Below are positions 16,241 through 23,894 of a DNA stretch of 34,326 nt, one piece after another. The translations under genes were made by a program, and so were the position numbers. The stretch's first letter is position 1, and the number at the start of each line of letters is the position of its first letter. A model generated the notes under the pieces. It was not told the origin of the DNA. It searched no databases and worked only from the letters and a program-made list of their open reading frames with translations. This stretch comes from Clostridia bacterium (GTDB lineage Bacteria > Bacillota > Clostridia > Christensenellales > Aristaeellaceae). The DNA lies in the NCBI GenBank assembly GCA_017512675.1, contig JAFWEY010000206.1, positions 1 through 34,326 of the forward strand, given 5' to 3'.

Positions 16241-16511
16241 GCCGATACAATCGGCGATGAAGGGAATGCGTCATCGTAAAGCGCCGAAGAGAGCCGCTGG
16301 TCGCTGCGAAGCGGTGCGCCCGCCGGTGAACGATCCTCCCGGAGCCAAAGCGCCGAAACGGCAGTAAGCGCTTTCGGAAGACGTCCGTTATCACGCGTCG
16401 CCCCGGCGGACAGGGTTCGTCCGGCGGGAATGAGCGGCCGTACAAGCGGCAAGCAGAGTGGTACCGCAGAAGCAAAGCTTCTGTCTCCTGGCGAGGCAGA
16501 TGCTTTTTTTG
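16241..16511 (+). ncRNA. T-box riboswitch (tRNA-sensing leader)
   Basis: T-box leaders bind uncharged tRNA and then let transcription continue. The T-box itself is clear: AGAGTGGTACCGC (16455-16467) matches the AGGGTGGNACCGCG consensus, whose TGGN pairs with the tRNA 3' end. Upstream, GAAGGGA, then GAAGAGAGCCGCTGG and GCGAAGCGG, match the Stem I AG-bulge and distal-loop pattern. AGTAAGC near 16357 fits the linker region. The terminator GCTTCTGTCTC/GAGGCAGATGC (one mismatch) with seven T ends at about 16510; T-box nucleotides would form the competing antiterminator. The specifier region reads GTGAACGATCCTCCCGGAGC. Aligning from the right gives ATC (isoleucine), from the left GAT (aspartate); I favour ATC weakly. 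The gene controlled is unusual: a TRAP transporter rather than a tRNA ligase. Confidence 0.85.
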
Positions 16512-16585
16512 TCGGAAAGGCAGCACCGCACAAAGGATGCGGCCGGCTGGAGAACGGATTTTTCGGCGGCTGTTCCTGCAGATTT

Positions 16586-16724
16586 CGGTGGTTTGCCGGG
16601 TGCAAATCGAGAATGCTGCAGGAAACGGACGGCGGAAATGACCGCTTCAGACGCGCCGGTGAACCCGGCGGCGTGCCGAAAGCTCCGAAGCCGGAAACCC
16701 GGTTTCATCCGCCCCACAGGCGGT
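16586..16724 (+). repeat. Repeated structured element, copy B, in the TRAP operon leader
   Basis: This copy lies between the T-box terminator and dctP. It shares CGGTGGTTT (16586-), GCAAATC, CTGCAGGAAACGGACGGCG (ending 16634) and CCGGTGAACCCGGCGG (to about 16671) with copies A and C. The GGACGGCG to GAA spacing is 34 nt, the same as in copy C. Hairpins: GGCGG with CCGCT; ACGC-GCC with GGC-GCGT around the GTGAACC loop; AAGCCGG (16688-16694) with CCGGTTT (16699-16705), 7 bp. A last hairpin CCGCC/GGCGG near 16709-16723 sits about 15 nt before the dctP ribosome site and could affect its access. Confidence 0.55.
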
Positions 16725-16752
16725 GAAAATACATCACATGGAGGAACACATC

Positions 16753-17727
16753 ATGAAGAAACTGACCTGTATCTTCGCACTGGTGCTGGTATTGGCATTG
16801 ACCGGCTCAGCCATGGCGGAAACGGTGCTGCAGTTCGGCACCACCGTCAACGAGCAGGACTCCTTCCAGGTTGCCGCCGAGAAGTTCGCGGAACTGGTCG
16901 AGGAACGCACGAACGGCGAATACAAGATTGAGATCTACCCCAACGGCACGCTGGGCGGCGAGGCCGATATGCTGGACAGCATGTCGATGGGCCTGCTGGA
17001 CATGGGCATCATCACCGCCGGTCCGTTCGTCAATTTCTCCGAGATGATGGGCGTACTGGACATGCCCTTCCTGTTCGCGAACAACGAGGAAGCCTACACC
17101 ATTCTGGACGGCGAAATCGGCAAGGAGCTGCTCGCGACGCTGGAAGACGCCAATCTGAAGGGCCTGGCCTATGCGGAGCGCGGCTTCCGCAACATCACCA
17201 ACTCCGTCAAGCCGATCGAGAAAGCCGCCGACGTCGCCGGCCTCAAGCTGCGGGTGATGGAGAACGAAGTCTACACGGCCACGTTCAAGGCGCTGGACGT
17301 GAACGCGGTTCCGATGAACTGGCAGGACACGCTGACCGCTCTGCAGCAGGGCACCGTCGAAGGCCAGGAGAACCCGATCAACGTCATCTGGTCCTATAAG
17401 ATGTGGGAATACAACCAGAAGTACTGCGTGCTGGACCGCCACAGCTATTCCACCGCCATCATCACGATGAGCCTGGATCTGTTCAACAGCCTGGACGAAG
17501 CCACGCAGGAAATCTTCGTGCAGGCCGCGCAGGAAGCTGCCGAGTACGAGCGCGCCTGGGTTGCCGAGCAGGAAGCCGGCCAGCTCCAGGAGATCAAGGA
17601 CAACGGCATCGAAGTGGTCGAGAATCCGGATGTGGAATCCTTCCGCAGCGCGGTGCAGGTCGTCTATGACGCCTATCCGCAGTACGCCGAATACGTGAGC
17701 CGCATTCAGGAGACCCTGGCACAGTAA
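16753..17727 (+). CDS. dctP: TRAP transporter solute-binding protein, DctP family
   Basis: The 324-aa secreted binding protein captures an organic acid and hands it to the DctQ-DctM membrane part. A signal peptide is clear (hydrophobic residues 8-20, cleavage after AMA at 22). No lipobox Cys is at the cleavage site, which is odd for a single-membrane cell. Mature DctP features are the start VLQFGTTVNEQDSFQVAAEK and the ligand-arginine segment AGLKLRVMEN, followed by AVPMNWQDTLTALQQGTVEG and QENP. The arginine normally salt-bridges the carboxylate of the ligand (family knowledge). ATG 16753 has GGAGG 8 nt before it. It is the first gene after the T-box and element B. The ligand is unknown; 2-oxo acids are one known TRAP class and would fit an isoleucine T-box. 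Confidence 0.92.
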   Translation: MKKLTCIFALVLVLALTGSAMAETVLQFGTTVNEQDSFQVAAEKFAELVEERTNGEYKIEIYPNGTLGGEADMLDSMSMGLLDMGIITAGPFVNFSEMMGVLDMPFLFANNEEAYTILDGEIGKELLATLEDANLKGLAYAERGFRNITNSVKPIEKAADVAGLKLRVMENEVYTATFKALDVNAVPMNWQDTLTALQQGTVEGQENPINVIWSYKMWEYNQKYCVLDRHSYSTAIITMSLDLFNSLDEATQEIFVQAAQEAAEYERAWVAEQEAGQLQEIKDNGIEVVENPDVESFRSAVQVVYDAYPQYAEYVSRIQETLAQ

Positions 17728-17735
17728 TCCCCCGC

Positions 17736-17758
17736 CGGGAGGGCCTCGCGCCCTCCCG
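17736..17758 (+). terminator. Intercistronic hairpin after dctP
   Basis: CGGGAGGGC and GCCCTCCCG pair perfectly around a 5-nt loop. No T-run follows. Such hairpins after a binding-protein gene usually stabilise the upstream mRNA or cause partial termination, giving more binding protein than permease. Confidence 0.55.
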
Positions 17759-17848
17759 CTTCATGGCCGGATCAAAGGGACCTCTCTTTGAAGGCCTTCC
17801 GCGCGCGGCGCGGTTCCCCGATGACATTCCTGGCTGGGAGAGGATAAA

Positions 17849-18328
17849 ATGAAAGTATTGCAAAAGATCAGCGGCTGCCTGGACCGCCTGTGCGGTGTGC
17901 TGATCGTTTTGGCCGTGAGCGCGATGGTCGTCATCACAGGCGCGCAGATCGTTTGCCGCATCTGGTTTACCGCGCTTTCGTGGTCGGAAGAAGTCACCCG
18001 TTTCCTGCTGATCTGGGCGACGTTCCTGGGCGCCACCTGCGTGTACCGGCACAGCGGAAACATCGCCATCACCGCGGCGGTCAGCCTGTGCCCGGAAACG
18101 GCGCGCAGGGTGCTCCGGATCGCCGTGCACCTGATCTGCACGGTGCTCTTCGCCGTGCTGCTCTATTACGGCATCATGTACTGCGGAAAGCAGGTCCGCA
18201 CGGCTGCGGCGCTGCCGATCCAGATGAAATACATCTATATGTGCCTGCCGATTTCCATGGGCATATGCATGTATCACGCGTTTGTGATGGTCCTGGAGGA
18301 AATCACCGGAAAGGAGGCGCAGGCGTAA
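17849..18328 (+). CDS. dctQ: TRAP transporter small permease, DctQ family
   Basis: The 159-aa membrane protein has four predicted helices: about residues 17-39, 48-65, 88-112 and 126-147. The loop after the first helix, with SWSEEVTRFLLIWATFLGA, matches the conserved W-x-EE-x-x-R/F region of the small TRAP subunit (family knowledge). It partners DctM in the membrane. The ATG has GAGAGG 7 nt before it. Its stop codon TAA directly abuts the dctM ATG, so the two are coupled. Its distance of 121 nt from dctP contains the hairpin described separately. Confidence 0.9.
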   Translation: MKVLQKISGCLDRLCGVLIVLAVSAMVVITGAQIVCRIWFTALSWSEEVTRFLLIWATFLGATCVYRHSGNIAITAAVSLCPETARRVLRIAVHLICTVLFAVLLYYGIMYCGKQVRTAAALPIQMKYIYMCLPISMGICMYHAFVMVLEEITGKEAQA

Positions 18329-19594
18329 ATGGGCGGATTGCTGTTCGGCGTATTCATCCTGCTCCTCGTCATCGGCGTGCCGGTCGCGTTTTCAATCTGC
18401 ACGGCCGCCGGCGTTACGGTGCTGGTGGGGAAAGGTCCCAATCAGCTGCTGATGATGATTCAGCGCATGTTCGAAGCCACCAATTCCTTTTCGCTGATCG
18501 CGGTGCCCTTCTTCATTCTGGCCGGCGATCTCCTCAGCAAGGGAAAGATCTCCAAGCTGCTGGTGGAATTCTGCGAAGCGCTGCTGGGCATGCTGCGCGG
18601 CGGCCTGTCGGTGGTGTCGGTCCTGGCGGGCATGTTCTTCGCCGCGATTTCCGGCTCCGGCGCCGCAACCACCGCGGCGGTGGGCGGAACCCTGGTGCCT
18701 GAGCTCAAGCGCCGCGGTTATCCCGAGGATTCCGCCGCCGCGCTGATCGCCGCGGCCGGTACGATCGGGGTCGTTATCCCGCCGTCCGTGCCGATGGTCC
18801 TGTACGCGGTCATCGCCGAAGAAAGCGTCAACCGCCTGTTCAAGGGCGGATTCATTCCGGGCTTCCTGATGGGCGCCGCCCTGATCGGCATCGCGCTGTT
18901 CCAGGCGTACCGCGACAATTACCCGAAGGGGTCGGAATTCTCGTGGAAAAACGTCGGAAGGACGTTCCTTCGCGCGATTCCCGGCATCCTGATGCCGGCG
19001 ATCATCCTGGGCGGCATCTTCTCCGGGTACTTCACCCCGTCCGAAGCGGCGGCGGTCGCCGTGATTTACGCGGTGTTCGTTTCCGCCTTCATCTACCGGG
19101 ATCTTACCTGGAAGGGACTGTTTCAGCTGGTGCTGGGCTCGGCCAAAACCAGCGCGGTCATCATGATCATCATCGCCTGCTCCGGCCCGTTCGGCTGGGC
19201 GCTGGCAAACTGGAAAATTCCGGAAGCCATCGCCACCGCGATTCTCTCGGTTTCCACCAACAAGTACATCATCATGCTGCTGATCTCGATCATCATCCTG
19301 ATCGCCGGCGTGTTCATGGAAACCTCCTCCGCGATCATCCTTCTGACGCCGGTTTTCCTGCCGCTGATCAGGGCCCTCGGCATTACCACGCTCCATTTCG
19401 GCATCCTGTTCGTGGTGGGCATCGCCATCGGAATGATCACGCCGCCGGTCGCCATCAATCTGTTCGTCGCCACCGGCATCACCGGCCAGCCGATCGAGAG
19501 AATCGCCAAAGCCGTCATTCCCTACCTGATCGGTCTGATCATCGTGTTCCTGATGATCGTTTTTGTACCGCTGGTATTCCCGGGGCTTATGTAA
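18329..19594 (+). CDS. dctM: TRAP transporter large permease, DctM family
   Basis: The 421-aa protein has about 12 membrane helices and carries the sodium-coupled transport function of TRAP systems. Typical segments are FSICTAAGVTVL near the start, FFAAISGSGAATTAAVGGTL (about residues 104-123), VIPPSVPMVLYAVIAEESV (about 150-168), and near the end GIAIGMITPPVAINLFVATG with ITG. The length is normal for DctM (about 425). The ATG directly follows the dctQ stop; AAGGAGGCG lies 11 nt before it. No clear terminator follows, so some read-through into the sugar operon leader is possible, although that operon has its own strong promoter. Confidence 0.94.
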   Translation: MGGLLFGVFILLLVIGVPVAFSICTAAGVTVLVGKGPNQLLMMIQRMFEATNSFSLIAVPFFILAGDLLSKGKISKLLVEFCEALLGMLRGGLSVVSVLAGMFFAAISGSGAATTAAVGGTLVPELKRRGYPEDSAAALIAAAGTIGVVIPPSVPMVLYAVIAEESVNRLFKGGFIPGFLMGAALIGIALFQAYRDNYPKGSEFSWKNVGRTFLRAIPGILMPAIILGGIFSGYFTPSEAAAVAVIYAVFVSAFIYRDLTWKGLFQLVLGSAKTSAVIMIIIACSGPFGWALANWKIPEAIATAILSVSTNKYIIMLLISIIILIAGVFMETSSAIILLTPVFLPLIRALGITTLHFGILFVVGIAIGMITPPVAINLFVATGITGQPIERIAKAVIPYLIGLIIVFLMIVFVPLVFPGLM

Positions 19595-19626
19595 GCAGCA
19601 GAATTTTCAAAAAACGGCACATTGAC

Positions 19627-19655
19627 TTGACTTTATGCTTCTCGTGATTTATAAT
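19627..19655 (+). promoter_or_regulatory. Promoter of the sugar ABC transporter operon
   Basis: TTGACT (19627-19632), a 17-nt spacer and a consensus TATAAT (19650-19655). The start would be near 19662, giving a structured leader of about 219 nt. Confidence 0.85.
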
Positions 19656-19667
19656 TAACAATGTGCG

Positions 19668-19866
19668 GAGCCAACCCATCGGTGGTTTCCCGCCGATGGG
19701 TTTGGTTTTCCCCGCGCCGGAGGCAAATCAGGAGATTTGCAGGAATCGGACGGCGCAACAGACGCTGCCGGGCGCGTCGGCGAATTGTGCGGCGCCGCCC
19801 CGGAAGGCTCCCGAATCCGGGAGCGCCCGTCTCTGTTACCTATGCCGCAAGGCATAATATATGTAA
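19668..19866 (+). repeat. Repeated structured element, copy C, in the sugar ABC operon leader
   Basis: The transcript begins with a long hairpin (CCAACCCATCGGTGG with CCGCCGATGGGTTTGG, 19672-19704). Then comes the shared core: GGCAAATC, GATTTGCAGGAATCGGACGGCG (19735-19755) and GTCGGCGAATTGTGCGGCG (to about 19795). GGACGGCG to GAA spacing is 34 nt, as in copy B. Hairpins: CAAATC/GATTTG; CGGCG with CGCTG; GGCGC with GCGCC; GCTCCCG (19807-19813) with CGGGAGC (19818-19824), 7 bp. A final hairpin TATGCC-GCAA-GGCATA (19841-19856) sits 10 nt before the GGAGG of the binding-protein gene. The arrangement is that of a translational riboswitch or RNA thermometer-like control; the ligand is unknown. Confidence 0.55.
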
Positions 19867-19880
19867 GGAGGAACACCCTT

Positions 19881-20804
19881 ATGAAGAAAATCCTGTCACT
19901 GGTCCTGGCTTTGACCATTCTGGCCATGGGCGCCGCGGCGTTTGCGGAATCTGCCGGCGAAATCGGCTTCCTGCCCCCGGCAATGACCAGTCCCTTCTAT
20001 GCCAGCTGCATCGAAGGCGCGACCCCTGTGGCGGAAGCCAACGGCTATACGCTGACCATTATGGCCCCCGGCGCTGAGGACGACTACGCCGAGCAGATGT
20101 CGATGATGGAAGACATGATCACCCGCGGCGTGAAAGCGATCTGCGTGTGCGGCATCAACCTGGACGCTCTGATTCCGGGCATCAAGAAAGCCAATGAAGC
20201 GGGCATCCCGGTCGTGATGTTCAACACCATCACCGAAATCGAAGGCGCTGAAGTATATGCCTATTCCGGATACAACCAGTACAACGGCGGTGCCAACATC
20301 GCCGACTGGGTCAACGCGCAGACCGGCGGCGAAGCCAAAGTAGCCATCATCGAAGGCCTGCCCAGCGACTACACCACCCAGCGCATGGGCGGCTTCGTGG
20401 ATCGCTGCAAGGAACTGTATCCCGGCATCGAACTGGTTGCCACGCAGCCCGGCGACTGGGTACGCGAGAAAGGCATGAACGCGGCTCTGGATATGATCCA
20501 GGCGCATCCGGAACTGACCGTCATCTACGGCCTGTCCGATGAAATGGCACTGGGTGCCGTGCAGGCCTGCAAGCAACTTGGCCGCGAAGATATCATCTGC
20601 GTCGGTCTGGACGGCAACCCGAACGCGTTCGAATCCGTGAAGGCGGGCGAGTTGAACGCGACCCTGTCCTGCGGACCGGTCGCCATCGGCGCCAACGCGG
20701 TCGCGGCGGCCATCGACGCGATCAACGGCGTGGAGCGCACCGAGAAGATCATCGAAGCTCCGACTGTCGTCGTCGATTCCACGCTGGTTGACGATTATCT
20801 CTGA
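19881..20804 (+). CDS. Sugar ABC transporter substrate-binding protein (RbsB-like)
   Basis: The 307-aa secreted protein has a signal peptide (MKKILSLVLALTILAMGAAA, cleavage after AFA at 22, no lipobox Cys) and a type I periplasmic-binding fold. The start EIGFLPPAMTSPFYASCIEG and the later CGINLDALIPGIKKANEAGI, VVMFNT, QRMGGFVDRC and VGLDGNPNAFESV are the usual landmarks of the ribose/galactose/allose-binding group (Peripla_BP_4). It delivers a sugar or similar solute to the RbsA/RbsC-like genes behind it. ATG 19881 follows GGAGG by 9 nt; the open frame upstream to 19737 is the leader RNA and not coding. The substrate cannot be read from the sequence; the window has no matching sugar kinase next to it. 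Confidence 0.92.
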   Translation: MKKILSLVLALTILAMGAAAFAESAGEIGFLPPAMTSPFYASCIEGATPVAEANGYTLTIMAPGAEDDYAEQMSMMEDMITRGVKAICVCGINLDALIPGIKKANEAGIPVVMFNTITEIEGAEVYAYSGYNQYNGGANIADWVNAQTGGEAKVAIIEGLPSDYTTQRMGGFVDRCKELYPGIELVATQPGDWVREKGMNAALDMIQAHPELTVIYGLSDEMALGAVQACKQLGREDIICVGLDGNPNAFESVKAGELNATLSCGPVAIGANAVAAAIDAINGVERTEKIIEAPTVVVDSTLVDDYL

Positions 20805-20899
20805 TATTTCATCGCGTGAAATCCCTTACGCGGCGGCGCGCCTTGCACGCCGCCGCGTCTTTGAGTTTACGGGCACCGTCCCGGATGGGAGTTGATGAA

Positions 20900-22456
20900 A
20901 TGGCCGATTTTCTGGAAATGCGGGACATCGTAAAGCGCTTTCCCGGCGTGCTGGCGCTGGATCACGTTTCACTGTCCGTCAGACAGGGCGAAGTGCACGC
21001 ACTGCTGGGCGAAAACGGCGCGGGTAAATCCACATTGATGAAAATCCTTTCCGGCGCGTACACGAAGGACGAGGGCGAAATCCTGATCGAGGGAAAGCCC
21101 GTATCCATTCATTCTTCCCACGACGCGCAGGCACTGGGCATATCCATAATCTATCAGGAGCTGAACCTGATCGATCAGCTGACCGTGGCGGAAAACATCT
21201 TTATGGGCCGTCCGCTGATGAAAAACAAGGCCAGGGTTGACTGGGCCGGAATGTACGCGGAAGCGCAGAAGCTTCTGGATTCTCTCGGCATCGAAATCAA
21301 CGCGCGCTCCCTGGTGCGCAACCTGGGCGTCGCGCATAAGCAAATGGTGGAGGTGGCCAAGGCGCTGTCCATCAATTCGCGCATCCTGATCATGGACGAG
21401 CCGACGGCGCCGCTGACCAACCGCGAAATCGAAACCCTGTTTTCCACGATTCGCATGCTGAAATCCCGCGGCGTTGCCATTGTCTACATCTCCCATCGTC
21501 TGGAAGAGGTCAAGGAAATCTGCGACCGCGCGACCATCATGCGGGACGGCAAATTCGTCGCCGCGGTCGATGTGGCGGACGTATCGCTGGACGACATCAT
21601 CCGCTACATGGTGGGACGCGAACTGAAGGAAAAATTTCCAAAGATTCACATTCCGCTGGGCGAAGAGGCGCTGCGCGTCGAACATCTGAATGCCGGAGAC
21701 CGGGTCAGGGACGTTTCGTTTTCCGTCCGTTCCGGCGAGATTCTGGGTCTTGCCGGTCTGGTAGGCGCCGGGCGCACCGAAACCGCCCGCGCGATTTTCG
21801 GCATGGATCCGAAGGACAGCGGCGACATTTACCTGAACGGAGCAAAGGTGGAGATCTCCAGGCCGCTGGACGCCATCGGCGCGGGGTTCGGTTTCGTTAC
21901 CGAGGACCGCAAGGACGAAGGTCTGGTGCTGACAATGAACGTCGGCCAGAACATTACGCTGGCGACGCTGGACAAATTCGGCGTGCACTGGAAGCTGAAC
22001 CTCGCCCAGGAGAAGAAAACCATCGACGAATACATCGAGCGCCTGAGAATCAAAACCCCTTCGCCGCTGCAGCTGGCGCGCAATCTGTCCGGCGGCAACC
22101 AGCAGAAGGTGGTCCTCGCCAAATGGCTGCTGTCTCAGGCGAAGGTGATTCTGTTCGACGAACCGACCCGCGGCATCGACGTCGGCGCCAAGATCGAAGT
22201 GTACAACATCATGAATGAGCTCATCCGGTCCGGAACGGCCATCGTGATGATCTCTTCGGAAATGCCGGAGATTCTGGGCATGAGCGACCGTGTCGCGGTA
22301 ATGCATCAGGGCACGATCACCGGCATCTTCGAAAACGACGGTACGCTGACGCAGGAAAAAGTGCTCTATTACGCCACCGGCGGCGACAAGCATGAACAAG
22401 CGGCAGCCGGCCGCATAACGGAGCAGGGAGGGAATTTGGATGAAGAAAAGTCTTAA
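20900..22456 (+). CDS. Sugar ABC transporter ATP-binding protein, double NBD (RbsA/MglA-like)
   Basis: The 518-aa protein has two nucleotide-binding halves, as in all CUT2 sugar importers. First half: Walker A GENGAGKST (about residues 36-44), the Q-loop YQELNLIDQ, and Walker B ILIMDEPTAPLT. Second half: a degenerate P-loop GLVGAGRTE, the signature LSGGNQQKVVLAKWL and Walker B VILFDEPTRGIDVG. One functional and one altered site is usual in the family. ATG 20900 has GGGAG 8 nt before it; the open frame back to 20816 covers a GC-rich hairpin region between the genes. Its last 17 nt overlap the start of the permease gene, an unusually long coupling. Confidence 0.93.
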   Translation: MADFLEMRDIVKRFPGVLALDHVSLSVRQGEVHALLGENGAGKSTLMKILSGAYTKDEGEILIEGKPVSIHSSHDAQALGISIIYQELNLIDQLTVAENIFMGRPLMKNKARVDWAGMYAEAQKLLDSLGIEINARSLVRNLGVAHKQMVEVAKALSINSRILIMDEPTAPLTNREIETLFSTIRMLKSRGVAIVYISHRLEEVKEICDRATIMRDGKFVAAVDVADVSLDDIIRYMVGRELKEKFPKIHIPLGEEALRVEHLNAGDRVRDVSFSVRSGEILGLAGLVGAGRTETARAIFGMDPKDSGDIYLNGAKVEISRPLDAIGAGFGFVTEDRKDEGLVLTMNVGQNITLATLDKFGVHWKLNLAQEKKTIDEYIERLRIKTPSPLQLARNLSGGNQQKVVLAKWLLSQAKVILFDEPTRGIDVGAKIEVYNIMNELIRSGTAIVMISSEMPEILGMSDRVAVMHQGTITGIFENDGTLTQEKVLYYATGGDKHEQAAAGRITEQGGNLDEEKS

Positions 22457-23732
22457 AATCGCCTTGATCGTCTGCCTGATCCTGGGCATCGGTCTGATCG
22501 GCCTGTCGCTGTATTGCAACGTTGCCAACGCCCAGCTGGCGGATTTGCGCGGGCGCATGGCCGCCTACAATCAGGCGCAGCAGAAGATCAAAGCGGCGGA
22601 GCTTCTGGGGCAGGACGCTTCGGGCATTGAGGTGCCCGAAGAAGTGGTGCCCACTTCGCACGAGAAATTCCTGATCAGCATGGTCGGCGCCCAGCGCGCG
22701 CTGCTGGTCCTCGGAATCGACCTTGCGCTGATCGGCCTGATCGGCATGGCATACGGCACACTGCGTTCAAAGCGCAAAGCGAAGACGAAGGTCGCCGGCG
22801 GGAATTCTGTCTACGGGATCCTGATCGCGTTTCTCATTCTGTGCTTCAACCTGGCGCTGGCGACCAACGTGTTTTTGACTCCCAGCAACTTCCTGAACGT
22901 CTTCCAGCAGATTTCCACCAATTTCGTGGTGGCCGTCGGCATGACCTTCGTCATCATCTCGGGCGGAATCGACCTTTCCGTCGGCTCCAACATCGCGCTG
23001 TCCGGCCTTCTGATGGCGATTATGATGAAGAACTGGAACGTGCCTGTGTTCTTCACGATCCTGCTGTGCATTCTGTTCTCCGGGCTGATCGGCGCCTGCA
23101 ACGGCGCGCTGATCACCTTCCTGCACCTGCCGCCGTTCATCGCCACGCTGGGCACCATGTACATCGTACGCGGCGCGGCCTACACGGTGACTGCCGGGCA
23201 GCCACTCTATACGATGCCCTCCGCGTTCACTGCCATCTCCAGCCGCGTTATGAACATACCGCTGTGGAACATGCTGATCATGGCGACGGTGATGATCCTG
23301 GGGTGGTATCTTCTCAAATACACCAGCATCGGGCGCTTCACCTATGCCATCGGCGGCAACGAAAGCTGCGCCAGGCTCTCCGGCATCAGCCTGAACAAGA
23401 CGAAAATCTTCGTGTACACGGTTTCCGGGCTCTGCTGCGGCGTGGCGGCTTTGCTGCTGACTTCCCGTCTGGACTCCGCGGTGCCGACCAACGCCGACGG
23501 CCAGGAAATGGACGCGATCGCGGCGGTCGTCATCGGCGGCACCTCGATGAGCGGCGGCGAAGGCAGCATGATCGGAACGCTGATCGGCATTCTGATCATC
23601 GGCGTCATCGCCAACGGCCTGAACCTGCTGGGCGTCGCACAGGGGCCGCAGCGCATGGTGAAGGGCGCGCTGATCGTAGTGGCGGTAATCATCGACGTAA
23701 TGCGCCGCAAAGCGGCGGAAAGCGCCAAGTAA
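22440..23732 (+). CDS. Sugar ABC transporter permease (RbsC-like) with extra N-terminal membrane domain
   Basis: The 430-aa protein has a core from about residue 118 that is a normal CUT2 permease, with GMTFVIISGGIDLSVGSN (helix/loop motif of the family), GTMYIVRG, IGGNESCARLSGIS and the late GGTSMSGGEGSMIGT. The first ~115 residues are extra compared with the usual 310-340 aa. They comprise a helix at about 8-27, a charged stretch of about 55 residues rich in Ala, Gln and Glu (QLADLRGRMAAYNQAQQKIK) likely outside the membrane, and a second helix at about 86-107. ATG 22440 has GGAGGGA 7-8 nt before it, supporting the long form. A strong terminator follows at 23751. Confidence 0.92.
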   Translation: MKKSLKIALIVCLILGIGLIGLSLYCNVANAQLADLRGRMAAYNQAQQKIKAAELLGQDASGIEVPEEVVPTSHEKFLISMVGAQRALLVLGIDLALIGLIGMAYGTLRSKRKAKTKVAGGNSVYGILIAFLILCFNLALATNVFLTPSNFLNVFQQISTNFVVAVGMTFVIISGGIDLSVGSNIALSGLLMAIMMKNWNVPVFFTILLCILFSGLIGACNGALITFLHLPPFIATLGTMYIVRGAAYTVTAGQPLYTMPSAFTAISSRVMNIPLWNMLIMATVMILGWYLLKYTSIGRFTYAIGGNESCARLSGISLNKTKIFVYTVSGLCCGVAALLLTSRLDSAVPTNADGQEMDAIAAVVIGGTSMSGGEGSMIGTLIGILIIGVIANGLNLLGVAQGPQRMVKGALIVVAVIIDVMRRKAAESAK

Positions 23733-23750
23733 TCCCCCGGAGCGCTTTTC

Positions 23751-23777
23751 CCGGGCGGCAGCTGCCGCCCGGTTTTT
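23751..23777 (+). terminator. Terminator of the sugar ABC operon
   Basis: A perfect inverted repeat, CCGGGCGGCAG/CTGCCGCCCGG, is followed directly by TTTTT. It lies 18 nt after the permease stop codon. Confidence 0.9.
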
Positions 23778-23819
23778 CGTGTCCGATTTTGACGCCAATG
23801 TGACTTTTCGCTGCCGCCG

Positions 23820-23848
23820 TTGCCAAACCCGCGCCGATGATTTATAAT
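23820..23848 (+). promoter_or_regulatory. Promoter of the two-component system
   Basis: TTGCCA (23820-23825), a 17-nt spacer and TATAAT (23843-23848). It gives a leader of about 40 nt before the regulator gene. Confidence 0.75.
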
Positions 23849-23894
23849 AAGCAGGACGGGAAACCGCCCTACGCAAACAAACGGAGGAAGAACG

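Noticed and set aside
16241-16511. An amino-acid enzyme or tRNA ligase gene expected after the T-box
   Set aside because: I looked in all frames between 16511 and 16753; there is no room and no similarity, so dctP is the first gene.
15906-16526. 206-codon minus-strand open frame over the T-box
   Set aside because: It covers a clear plus-strand promoter, T-box and terminator; the composition is basic and low-complexity with no ribosome site.
19737-19880. Possible N-terminal extension of the sugar-binding protein through element C, and a peptide common to copies A-C (LQE-DGA...GR-GE)
   Set aside because: The same frame gives a loosely similar peptide in all copies, but only because the nucleotides are similar. 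Indels and compensatory stem changes, the clear signal peptide at 19881 and the ribosome site argue for RNA.
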